From: Ahaetulla prasina
Lineage: Eukaryota > Chordata > Lepidosauria > Squamata > Colubridae
Assembly (NCBI RefSeq): GCF_028640845.1
Contig: NC_080546.1
Coordinates: forward strand, 36,711,520-36,775,519
Direction: 5' to 3'
Length of the DNA stretch: 64,000 bases
The notes under the pieces were generated by a model. That model did not search any database, was not told the origin of the DNA, and saw only the letters and a list, made by a program, of their open reading frames with translations. Below are positions 12,488 through 23,415 of the stretch, piece by piece. The position numbers were made by a program, and so were the translations under genes. The first letter of the stretch is position 1; each line of letters opens with the position of its first letter.

Positions 12488-12679
12488 GGAGAGAGGACCT
12501 GCAGGGTTTGGCAGTTGCCTGCCAAGAGTCCCAAAAGAGGCTTGTGCTCAGTAATGAGTTCAAAATGGTGGCCATAAAGGTCCAGGAGATGATGGACGGA
12601 AGTGTGCACGAGTGACTCGCTTGTTAGTGGCTCAGCTCAATCTGTTCCCTCAGTCCTACATCCCATCCTTCGTCGCCAG

Positions 12680-12934
12680 TGTTCTGTTTAGAGCTCAAGT
12701 GGGTGCTCAAGTGGGTGCAGCAATGACTGAGGCAAGACAGATCTTAAATATGGCTAATGTTTATTTCTATCAGTGCAACTCCATGGCAACAGTCAACAAC
12801 AGAACAACAACGAACTTGTCCATTTGACAGCTCTTTTATACTTGGCTGTCAAACGGGTGGCCAATCAGGAACAAGATAGAAATCCCTTGGCTCCACTAGG
12901 GGAACAGACGAGAGGGAGAACTTAGAACACAATA
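12680..12934 (-). repeat. Gypsy 5' LTR (minus-strand sense)
   Basis: The 255-bp partner of the LTR at 10425. It carries a short internal duplication (GTGGGTGCTCAA repeated) near 12700-12715. It lies next to the presumed primer-binding site and is followed by the gctct target duplication. Confidence 0.85.
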
Positions 12935-12939
12935 GCTCT

Positions 12940-15085
12940 CACATAAAACTGTGGGAGGAGAGGATTTCCCATTCTCTAAATGACCATAATAAGCAACATA
13001 ACTAGGCACAGAACACTGCTTTACCAGAATGCTGACTACCATCTGATCTAGCCAGATTTGCAAATAATTTATGAGTTCTGAATCCTAAACCAAGAGCTGT
13101 ATGAAATTTAATATTCATTTAACTTTAGCAATTTGCCATGTGCATAACTGATAGATTCCATGGCACAATGCTGATCGTTATGATTAGAAGTCATATTTAG
13201 TTACGTAATGAAATGCCAGCATTTTACAAAGAATTGTCACTTCAGATCAACATACTGGTCTGCAAACTACTATTGCTACAGAACAGTGGACTGTTTCAGG
13301 CAATGAAGATGTTTGCTGGCTATTAATAAAAAATGTCCTAAATGGGATTTGTCAATGATAAACTGATTTTCTGTATAGATGACTTATCAGTATGATTAGG
13401 ATGAAACCAGTATCATGCAAACCTTTCCAAAGAGAAAGATCAGGTGACTGACAAATTTCAGTCTACTTCCCCAACTTTGCGTTTATTTGAAAATTTAAGA
13501 AACGTCATGCACAATATCATCATAGCTAAACAGCAATAACAAAAACTATTAGTCATGACCTAAGAAACCGAACACAAGGCCAAACATTTAACTGAGTCCA
13601 CTATTTGCTCTCGGATTACAACACAAAGTATTTGTACCTCAGAAAGTAAACACCTTAGACAATGAACATGTTTTTTTATGACAGGATGTATGTGGTTTTC
13701 AGGTAGGGTTGCTCACCTTTGTTTAAAGACTTTAACTGGCTTGGGACCTGTTTTTTTGCACAAGTTCATCTTTACCTGTGTGAAACTTTTGGTAAAATCC
13801 AGTGCACCCTAGAGGTATTTGACTGGCAACCAGCAATGGGTCTTTTGCTGTGTTGATTCTTATGATGAACAATGAGAGAATCTCTTGAGAGCCTCTGAAT
13901 GTTGATAATCAACTAATTCTGTTTGCTTTTTCCTTAAGTGAACTTTATATTAATAGGTTTAATTAATTAATTAATTAATTAATTCTTACACATATATGCT
14001 ATGTTTGCTCTAATAGTGTCAGCAGGTGACAATACCCAGCTGACCGTCTGGCTTCAGAAGCAGAGAACAGGCAATATGCTAGAAGGGAGCAATGGCAAGA
14101 TACCTCTATATAGCTGGCCAGAAAGCAGACTGATTTTGTTCCACTCAGCTATATTTTATCTTTTTCTATGCTTTTTCTCTAAGCAGCTACAAGCAGCATA
14201 CATGAGTTATTACTCATTTTATCTTTGCTGGAGAATTCTGTGAAAAAAAATTGGACTGAAAAGTTTCCTCTCAACTTTTAAAAGATTTAAATGGCTATAC
14301 TTAAATGACGGTGAAATTTAATTATTTTGTTTCATATATTTTTCAATATTTGTAATGTATATGTTTTTGTTAACTGGTTCAAGTAACTTTTTCTTGGAAA
14401 TAAAGTGAGATGTTTTTAAAGTATAAAGAAAATGAAAGTTTCTGTATGTAAAAAAATAAGAGTAATTCTGGACTTTTCTACAGCTTGAACGGAAGGGGAA
14501 TTTAATGCTATAAACAGCATGTGCATCCTGTTTCATTTTTTAAATGGGAGAATATTTGATGAAAAGTGTAACTTGCCAGCTGGCTATTTCCCATTATTAT
14601 GGCCTTACAATTCACGTATTTCCCATTCAGTGAAGCCATTAGTTACTGGAAATTTACTGAAATTTCAGGCACATCTGGAGTTTAGCATATCTACTTGGAA
14701 GAACTGCAATTCAAAATACTTTGTGCATCAGACTGAAGGAAGCTCAGCTAAAGAATTTCACTACAATCTTTAGAAATGATGTACATGCAGAATTCTCAGG
14801 CTTATTGAAGTTAGTAAAGATTTCTTAGAATTTTGGTAAAGCAGCCAACTATAATGGATAATTTAGTTTCAAATGGTCTGGCAAAAAGTAAAAATGTAAA
14901 AACAATCCTACAAAGACATTTGTTTAAACATTCATGGGTACATAATTGTATTTTAATTGACTTTTAGAAGACCATTATATACCTCTTTGCCTAAAAAGGA
15001 AACTGAAGCATTGCCTACCTGTAGCAGCAATAAAATTTTTCTCATTGCCAAAACTGGAAATTACTGGGATCTGAGCAAAATCAAT
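12940..15085. other. No recognisable gene
   Basis: AT-rich DNA with a short (TTAA)n run at about 13960-13983. Small open frames (14001-14243, 14519-14773, 14957-15181) lack motifs and splice-flanked conservation. Confidence 0.5.
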
Positions 15086-15181
15086 CCAGCACAGCAATAT
15101 GCTAACTCTGTAAACTGCTTAGAGAGAGCTTTAAAGCACTGTGAATCGGTATATAAGTCTAAATGCTATTGCTATTGCTAA
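15086..15181 (+). mobile_element. 3' end of a tRNA-derived SINE
   Basis: The sequence AATATGCTAACTCTGTAAAC, followed by TTAGAGAGAGCTTTAAAGCA and a (CTATTG)n end, matches the 3' half of the SINE family present at 47690-47925. The head is missing. Confidence 0.75.
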
Positions 15182-15983
15182 TCTTAATTTCAACATGGTA
15201 AATTTGCTTATTTTGAGAACCTGGGCTGAAAAAGGAATCAATATTTTAGATACATTGATTGTTGAAGATTGTTTTAATAATTACCAGTGGAACCTGTATT
15301 CTAAAAAAAGTTCTACCATGATATAGCCAATTAAAAGATTTATTGATTTCTTAATGATCTCATGTATTTTATTTTATTTTTTGTTATTGTTAGGATATTA
15401 TTTTGATGTGCATTTTCCTGTAAGCTGTTTATGCTTGCTCTAATTGCTTTTATTATTTTACTTATATTCTTAATATTGAGATTTTAAATGTTTTTAATGA
15501 ATTTTAAATGAAAGTTTCATGATGCTTATTGTAAAGTGCCTATACTTGATTAGGTAGAATCACATGTAATAAATAAAAAAAATTGAGTATGTTGGCAGCC
15601 TGTCACATTCTTAAATTACTGGACATGTTGGAATATGTTCTAATGGAATCTAAACTTACAGCTCAGTTATATAAACCACATTAATTTTGTAACAAAAAGT
15701 TAGGATATATTATTTTACCAGTTTTCTCACATGCTAAAGAATATTAGTGTGTTATGATATTTTCAATGCACTTTTTTGTTCATGTTTATTGAATTCCCCA
15801 GTGGGTATTCAAGAATGTTTGGGTATCAATTTTCTTTATGTTGAGGTATAAAAATATTGAGGGCATTTTTAACATGTATCATTTGTAATTGCTTTTTCGT
15901 TATTCTTTCTCGGTTTAATATTTTCATTGATATGATTATGAAAAAAAGAAATTTGCTGATATATGAAGATATATGACTTAGAG

Positions 15984-16075
15984 CGGGGGTCTCCAACTTT
16001 GGCAACTTTAAGCCTGGCGAACTTCAACTCCCAGAACCCCCCAGGCAGCAAAGCTGCCAAGGTTGGAGACCCCTG
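15984..16075. mobile_element. Short hAT MITE with 8-bp target duplication
   Basis: The 92-bp element has ends CGGGGGTCTCCAAC and GTTGGAGACCCCTG. Octamers acttagag at 15976-15983 and 16076-16083 are identical. Confidence 0.85.
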
Positions 16076-16854
16076 ACTTAGAGTGTAGCTAGGGTGATAA
16101 TGTGCATTTGAAAGGAAACTACAATCCCAGGTGTAAAATCTTGTACATAATGGAAAGACTAATTATTGTAACTCTTGATGATCAAGATTCAGTGTGTCCT
16201 TCAAAAAATGAAACACTTAGACATGCCGTTTTGTGTCCTATACAGTGTAGTTTTTCAATTTTAGTTCTAGTTTGTTCTTTTATTTTTTTTTGTACTTTAG
16301 TAAATAAAATAATAAAATAATTTTAAAATAGACAAAGGACTGTGAGAAAATAGTTCCACTGACCAGAAGGCGAAAACATTTTTTCCACAACAACAGGAAA
16401 TTTGTACATTCCTTGGATGCTTGTTCTGAACTCAGTAATCCAGTTTTTCTTTCAGTTTACTTTTAAGCAAATGCAGGTTGATTTTAGAGTTTTTCCAGTG
16501 TGGTGCAGCAGTTAATGTTAATGTTAGTTCTGGTCTGTCTGCCATTGAACTCAGAGGCCAATCACCCTCTTTGAGCCTTGCTTTAACAGGGTTGTGAGGT
16601 CAATTGGGCTCCTGAATGAAAAAGAGGATATGCATCAAGTGAATGAATTTGTGGTGCATCATCTATTCAGGCAAATCATTACTTGATATTGCTGCCACCA
16701 AGTGATGGGTATTTATATCTGAATAAATATTGAGTCATAATCAAACATTATTGTCTTTCATTTATGTTAGGAAATATAAAGCTAAATAAAGAAAGTAAAA
16801 GCATTATTTCCCCATGCTTGAAAGAGGAAACATACTCTATGTTTAGAATATTTT

Positions 16855-17450
16855 TTTTTATTGGCCAAGTGTGATTGGACACACAAGGAATTTGTCTTGG
16901 TGCATATGCTTTCAGCGTACATAAAAGAAAAGATACGTTCATCAAGAATGCTAAGGTACAACACAATGATAGTCATAGGGTACAAATAAGCAATCAGGAA
17001 ACAACCAATATCAATATAAATCGTAAGGATACAAGCAACAAAGTTATAGTCATACAGTCATAAGCGGAAGGAGATGGTTGATGTGAACGGTGAGAAGATT
17101 AATAGTAATGCAGATTTAGTAAATAGTTTGACAGTGTTGAGGGAATTATTTGTTTAGCAGAGTAATGGCGTTTAGGAAAAAACTTTTGTTGTGTCTAGTT
17201 GTTCTGGTATGCAGTGCTCTATAGCATCGTTTTGAGGGTAGGAGTTGAAACAGTTTATGTCCAGGATGTGAGGGGTCTGTAAATATTTTCACAGCCCTCT
17301 TTTTGACTCGTGCAGTATACAGGTCCTCAATGGAAGGCAGGTTGGTAGCAATCGTTTTTTCTGCAGTTCTAATTATCCTCTGAAGTCTGTGTCTGTCTTG
17401 TTGGGTTGCAGAACCAAACCAGACAGTTTACCTTATCCAAATAAAGCAGG
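16855..17450 (-). mobile_element. 3' end of AATAG-tailed CR1-clade LINE
   Basis: Minus-strand reading ends with the TTGGCCAATAAAA tail preceded by GTGTCCAATCACACTTGG. Upstream (toward 17450) it matches the region just downstream of the RT frame of the copy at 49190-50464, including the complement of GGGTTGCAGAACCAAACCAG. It is 5'-truncated and has no intact frame. Confidence 0.85.
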
Positions 17451-18001
17451 TGTTGGCCAACTGATTTTTTTATTTAACTTTTACATAAATGTATTTATTG
17501 AAAAAATGTATAATCCAGAATAAACAGCAACCTAATGTCTCGCTACCACATTCTCCTCTCTATGCCAGAATAAAGACTTTGACCTACAAGGTGAGATTTC
17601 ATATCGGACATATCATAGAACATAGAATAACAGGGTTGGAAGAGATCTTGGAAGTCTTCTAGTCCAACCCCCTGCTTCAGCAGGAGACTTTATGCTTTCC
17701 AGACCCAATGGTTGTCCAGTCTCTTCTTGAAAGCCTCCAGTGATAGGAGTACCTATGCTTTCTAGAGACATCTGTTCTGCTGATTAATTATTCTCACTGT
17801 CAGGAAATTTCTGCTTAGTTCTAGGCTGGATCTCTCTTTAATAATCTTCCACCAGTACTTCTTGTCCTGTTTTCAGGTGCTTTCGACAATAGGTCAACCC
17901 CTTCTTCTTTGTGAGAGCCCCTCAAGTACTGGAAGGCTACTATCATGTCACTCTATGTCATGTCTATGTCACTCTATGTCATGTCTATGACATGTCATGT
18001 C

Positions 18002-18184
18002 ATAAGGATGCTGGCAATCCTTATGATTTATATTGATATATTGATCATCAATTGTGTTGTAAATGTTGTACCTTGATGAACGTATCTTTTCGTTTATGTA
18101 CACTGAGAGCATATGCACCAAGACAAATTCCTTGTGTGTCCAATCACACTTGGCCAATAAAAAATTCTATTCTATTCTATTCTC
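18002..18184 (+). mobile_element. AATAG-tailed LINE 3' end nested in CR1
   Basis: Plus-strand copy ending CACTTGGCCAATAAAAAATT and (CTATT)n at 18160-18183. CR1 homology stops at about 17950 and resumes after 18184, so this is a later insertion. The bases before it (17940-18002) contain short repeats of TCATGTC. Confidence 0.8.
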
Positions 18185-19852
18185 TAGGCCTCCTCATTAG
18201 ACTAGTCAGAACTTGTTCCCTCAATCATTCATCATATGGTTTAGCCTCAAGTCCTGTTATCATCTTTGTTGCTCTTCTCTGCACTCTTTTTAGGGTATCT
18301 GTATCTTTTTTGTATCATGACAACCAGAACTGGGCACAGTATTTAAATAAGATCTCATAGTGCAATATAAAATGGCACTATCACTTTTTTGTGATTTGAT
18401 ACCACCTTTATTGATGCAGCCTAGGAATATGTTGGCTTTTTTAGCAGCTACAGCACACTGCTGGTTCATATTTAAGTTGTGATCTACATGGACTCTCAGA
18501 TCCTTTTCACAGTTGCTACTGTTGAGCCAGGTACAACCTATTCTCTACTGGTACATTTGATTTTTTATTTTATTTTATTTTTACCTAAGTAGGACCTTAC
18601 TTTTCTCACCACTGAAAAGTATTTCATCTCATTTTTTAGGTCGGGCCCAGTTCAAGTTTGTCAAGATCCTTCTGAATCTTGAGTTTATCTTCCAAAGTGT
18701 TTGTTATTCCCCTTAGCTTGGTGTCATCTGCAATTTGATGATTTCTCTTTCTATCCTCTCATCTAAATAATTTATCAACATGTTAAAGAGTACCTAAGAC
18801 AGAACCTTGAGTTACCCAACTGCAAGCTTCCATCCATGTAGATTCAGTTCTATTGAGGACTACACACTGAGTGCAGTTGGTCAGTTAATAGCAAATTTAT
18901 CTGGTGATGGTCCTGTCTATCCCACATTGTTCTGTCAAACCAAGAAATAGGCTGTTGTCTACTTTGTCAAATACCTTTCTATGTAACGTTTGTCCACTGC
19001 ATTTCCCTGATTCACTAATTTAAGCACTTCGTCAAAGAAAACAAAAAGATTTGCTTGGTATGATCTGTTTTAACAAACCCATGCTGGCTTCTAGTAATCA
19101 CTTTGCTTGTTTGTAATTGCTCACAAATCCACCGCTTGATTATCTGTTTCTGGATTTTTCCAAGTATTGATGTCAGATGGACTGATCTGTAGTTTCCTGG
19201 CTCCACTTTTTTTCCCTTTTGAAGATTAGAATTACATCAACTCATTTCCAGTCCTCTGGTAATTCCCCATGCTCCAGGAGCTCTGGAAGTTTTTGTTCAG
19301 TGGTTCCAACATCACATCTGCCAGCTCCTTCAGAACTCTGGGATGTAATCCATCTGGTCCTGACAATTTAAACTCATCTAGAGTTGATAAGTGTCTTATC
19401 ATATTTTTGCCTATTTTGATTTGTATTTCTGTTCTGTCTCCTGCAGTGCTGCTTTTGATTGGTTGGGCTATTTTTTCCTTTTGCATGAAGACAGATGCAA
19501 AGAAAGAATTAAGCAGTTCTGCTATCCTGCTGCTACCAAGTACGTCCTTGCCATTTTCTAGTGGATTAGAACTAGTGGATTAATTGTTTCCTTGACTTTT
19601 TTCTTGTTTCTACATATTGAAAGAAACATTTCAAAAAATTCTTTCTGGTATTGGTTACTAATTTTAGTTAATTTTAAGCATTAGCTTTCCTAACTCCATC
19701 CTTCCAGATTTAGGCTATTTGCTAGCATCCTGCTTTAGTTATTTGTCCATCTTTCCATTTTTTATACTTGGTCTTTCTCTCGCTCGCTTTTTGTCAGAGA
19801 GTTCTTTATACAACCATGCTGGTTTTATCTGGGGTCTCTTGCTTTTCTTCCT

Positions 19853-19995
19853 CTATACCCTGTTTCCCCCAAAATAAGACATCCCCTGCTAATAAGCCCA
19901 ATCAGGTTTTTGAGCACATGGCAATAAGGCCAAGTGCTTATTTCAGGGTTCCAAAAAATATAAGACAGGGTCTTATTTTCGGGGAAACATGGTAA
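19853..19995. mobile_element. Mariner-like MITE (CCCTGTTTCCCCC ends)
   Basis: The ends read CCCTGTTTCCCCCAAAATAA and TTATTTTCGGGGAAACATGG and are flanked by TA. Copies are at 30465-30600 and, longer, at 39243-39490. Ends flanked by TA suggest a Tc1/mariner-type non-autonomous element. Confidence 0.75.
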
Positions 19996-20794
19996 TATGT
20001 ATTAGATTGGGCTTTGATAATTTGATTTCTCAGACTTTCCCAAGCATCTTGAGTTGTTTTCCCCTTTAGGATTTTCATCCATGGAATCATTCCTAAATTC
20101 TTTGTTTGTTGAAGTCAGCTCTCTTAAAGTTTAAGAGACTTTATTGACTTTATTTTCTTATTGTGTTTGAATTATGTTGAATTCCAGTATGACATGGTCG
20201 CTGTCCCTCAAAGTTTTCGCAACTTCAAATCCCTTTATCATTTCATCTGTTAGCAAGAATTAGTCATGTGTAGCTGACCCTCTAGTTCTCTCCTTTACCT
20301 TTTGGATGACAAAGTTGTCAGCTAGACTTGTGAGGAACTTATTTGATTTCCCGCTTGCTGCAGAGTTTGTCTCCCGGTTGATATCATAGTAATTAAAGTC
20401 CATCATTATTGCTGCAGTGTGCTTACTGCATACCTTAGCTAACTGATTAGCAGAAAGTTCATCTATTTCCTCTGCTTGGTTGAGTGGCCTGTAGTTTACA
20501 CCTATGGCAATGTCATTCTTTTTTCTTTTTGTATTAACCCTGTTGCATTCAAGGAGGCTTTCATCCTTGGTTTTGTTCATTTCAGTGTAGGTGTAATGAT
20601 TTCTTACATATAATGCACACCACCTCCTCTTTTGTAGGTCTGTTTCTTTTGAACAACTTAACCTTGATTCTAACCATCATTTAACTGAATCCTATCTCAT
20701 GGTTTGGAAATTATTTAAGATTATTCTTTAAAAACAGGAGAAAATTAAATAAATCTATCTCTTTCCTTACCGCTTATCTTACCTCTGATCCAGT

Positions 20795-21022
20795 GGTTGG
20801 TTTCAACATTTTTTACTACCAGTTCTGTGGGTTTGGCTTGGTGGACGTGGCATGAGAAGGTTACTGTAAAATCTCCATTCCCTCCTAATCAGCTGGGACT
20901 CAGGAGACAGAGAATAGATAGGGGTGGGGCCAGTCAGAATTTTTACTACTGGTTCTCTGAACTACTCAAAATTTCCGCTACCGGTTCTCCAGAACTGGAC
21001 AGAATCTGCTGACACCCACCTC
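20795..21022. mobile_element. MITE related to 5216-5530, reduced copy
   Basis: It runs from TGGTTTCAACATTTTTTACT through ACCAGTTCTGTGGG to CAGAATCTGCTGACACCCACC. It contains roughly one degraded internal unit where the copies at 5216 and 63395 have three. Confidence 0.65.
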
Positions 21023-21916
21023 TGCTCTGATCTGACTGATTGATGCTTATGGGTAATAAATGTTATGGGAGGCACCCATGAAAGATAGGATTATAAACTC
21101 TAAAAAATAGAAGGTCTATTTTTATCAAGACTATCAAGGAGATAAATTAGAAACAAGATAGAAATTCTTAATATTAGTTAAACCAGTTATTGCTGTATAC
21201 AGTGGACGTTCCAATTTTTCATACTCCAACATCCTCTCCACACTGCCACCATTGTTTTGCGCACATCTCTCCAAAACCTTTCAAAACTGAGTTACTATTT
21301 TTCTCAGCCTTAGGAGAACATTTGCAAACAATTAGTTCACCTACACACTTTCTCATTTGTCTAGATAATTTTTCGAAATCACTGTGGTTGCTAAAAATAG
21401 GAGAAAGTTACCATGGCACCATTATTCTCCTCACAGTTTAAAAGTTGGTGAAATATTTCTCTCTAGGTAAGTTTTCACCATGCTGTCATATAGCTAAACT
21501 TCTACTTTGGAGAACCAGAGGCCACAAGCTGCGAAATAGAACATTATACAAATATGAAAACAGCCAAATCTCCAAGCTCTGCAGAGCTCCAGTGTTTCAG
21601 CTGGAAAATTGGATTTGCAACATTTTTGTCTGTCCAAGAGTTGAGCTAGAAATAAATTGCTTCAGCAGACAACAGTTGAACAGACATTGTGCAATATTTC
21701 TGGAGTGGTGCCATTTATAGAGTGAGTCCAATAACTATATTATAGATTGTACACCATGGCAAATCCATTGTAGTTTGTATCCCATGACATATGATTTGAT
21801 GACATATTCAATAAACCACGCTAGTCAAACCATCGTTTAATGTGATCCATAAACACAAAATTGGGCTGCCCATAAAAATCACAGTATTAAGAGAAGAAAG
21901 GTTGAATGTAACCGAC

Positions 21917-22031
21917 TGGCAGTGGTGGGTTGCTAGCACCGGCGGTGGGAGGCTCCGTCCACCTGCCCAGACGCTTCTGCGCAGAAGCATCGCACAAGCA
22001 AACCGGTAGCGACGGGTTTTGAAACCCGCCC
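21917..22031. mobile_element. GC-rich MITE-like element
   Basis: It starts GCAGTGGTGGGTTGC and ends GAAACCCGCC. The GC-rich core contains an internal short palindrome (CTTCTGCGCAGAAG). Similar ends occur in the 63395 MITE. A target duplication was not resolved. Confidence 0.5.
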
Positions 22032-22984
22032 TTGTCAACTACGTTATCTCAGTTTTGACAATGCTGGGATCCTTTTTAGGACTCCCAGTGGCCTTAAGAA
22101 AGCATTATGATTCCTTGCTCAATAGTGCAAAAATTACCAATTGGAGATTAATTACTCTAAAACTAAAATTGTGGTGTTTGCCAGGACTAAAAAGTATTCT
22201 TGGCATATCAACAAGTTTCATGTTTTGCACAGGTTTCATGTTTTAAGTACTTGAGGATGGTACTTTAGCCTGAAGTAACTGAAGGGTACATGGCACTTAT
22301 GTTAAACTAAGTGCACAAAAGCCAACTTGCATTTTTACAGGCCAAGAGGGGGACATTGACTTCCAACAGCTGTTAAATTATTTCAAGCCAAATCGTCTCA
22401 TCTACAGAGCACAACTTGGGTAATTTTCCAGCTGTGGCCCCCCATTATGAGTCTGGTTAAGATTCTTTAAGATGTTCCTTCAGATGATGTTGTGCCTATA
22501 ATATGTCCTCACTCTCTCTCTTGAATCAGGTATGATGAAAGTAATGCCAGTCAGGCTCTTATTTTTCTTCTTCTAGTTGAAACATCTCCTTACCAAGGCC
22601 CTTGCCCCTTTGATAACTCTAAGTTTCAGCGGATGAAATCTTTATAAACTAATTACAAACATATGGTTGTTTTTTTCTAAGGAGGGGCTGGTCCTACAAC
22701 ATTACTTATTAAATAATATATTAGGCTGACCTAAGCAGAACTCCTAAATTACCAATAGACCAGTCCTAATTAAATAATATATTATGCTGATCTAGGTATA
22801 ACTGGTAAATTGCCAGTAGATCAGCTCACAAGCTACTTTCTATAATATGCCTCAGGCCTCACAGAATTGGTTTACTCCAGACAAAGAAGGACCTGGAACA
22901 ATGTGATACTATTCCTTCAGCAGTGCCAGAGGGAAGATATTTTTTTTTAAAAAATTGCCTATCCATAAGAATTGTGCTCCTGCA

Positions 22985-23415
22985 GGGATAGGGAGGTAGA
23001 AGCTATTTACAGGTATAGAAGTCCTCATAACAGTTATGGAACCTGCCCATTAGGCTCATAACTTGTAATGGTCATAAATTAGGTAACTACGGGATCATGG
23101 TTATTTATGATCTTTTTTGTAGCAGTTGTTAAACAAACCAGGGGTTTGCTGTGGGCCAGTTTTGCTGAAACATCAGTGCCAACCATTGAAATGAAACATC
23201 AAAATGTTTTGCTGACTATCTTAAAATGTGGTCATGTGACTGTGGGATGCCACAAATAGCCATTAATGCACCCTGGATGCCAAGAACCTGATCAAGTCAT
23301 TGTGTTGGTGGGGAGGGCTATTGGAACTTCAAATCCAGGTTTTAAGTATCCCAGGAAGGTCTATTGTAACTTGGAATGGTCACTGACTGACTGGACATAA
23401 ATTGAGTACTACCTG
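22985..23415. mobile_element. Decayed copy of the (GTAGTCCTTGACTTAC) repeat family
   Basis: The left end near 22990 has an AAGTCCTCATAACAG-like motif and the right end has GAGTACTACCTGTA. The interior contains TGGTCATGTGACTGTGGGAT, shared with copies at 28539, 32208 and 33961. Strongly diverged. Bases 22032-22984 hold nothing recognisable. Confidence 0.6.

Larger units (their letters stand above)
10425..12934 (-). mobile_element. Old, internally deleted Ty3/gypsy provirus
   Basis: Direct LTRs lie at 10425-10667 and 12680-12934. They begin TGTTCTGTTTAGA, and the second has a 12-bp duplication. Five-bp target duplications gctct are at 10420-10424 and 12935-12939. Transcription is on the minus strand: a polypurine tract abuts the left LTR (complement of 10668-10680), and the primer-binding-site region abuts the right LTR (complement of 12667-12679). 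Minus-strand remnants include an RNase H-end segment (FELITEHKPLLGLLAG, about 12530-12590), the linker to integrase and integrase C-terminal pieces. Protease, most of gag and most of RT are absent. A SINE and a hairpin lie inside. It is inactive. Confidence 0.85.
17618..20700 (-). mobile_element. Long decayed CR1 LINE with nested insertions
   Basis: The CR1 3' end is on the minus strand at 17618 (complement of ACAGGGTTGGAAGAGATCTT). Minus-strand fragments with breaks cover RT (GNYRSVHLTSILGKIQKQII near 19100-19200, and SGPDGLHPRVLKELAD near 19320-19360) and endonuclease (GVNYRPLNQAEE and IMMDFNYYDINRET near 20370-20490). Insertions within it are an AATAG-tailed LINE 3' end (18002-18184) and a mariner-like MITE (19853-19995). 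It is inactive. Confidence 0.85.
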
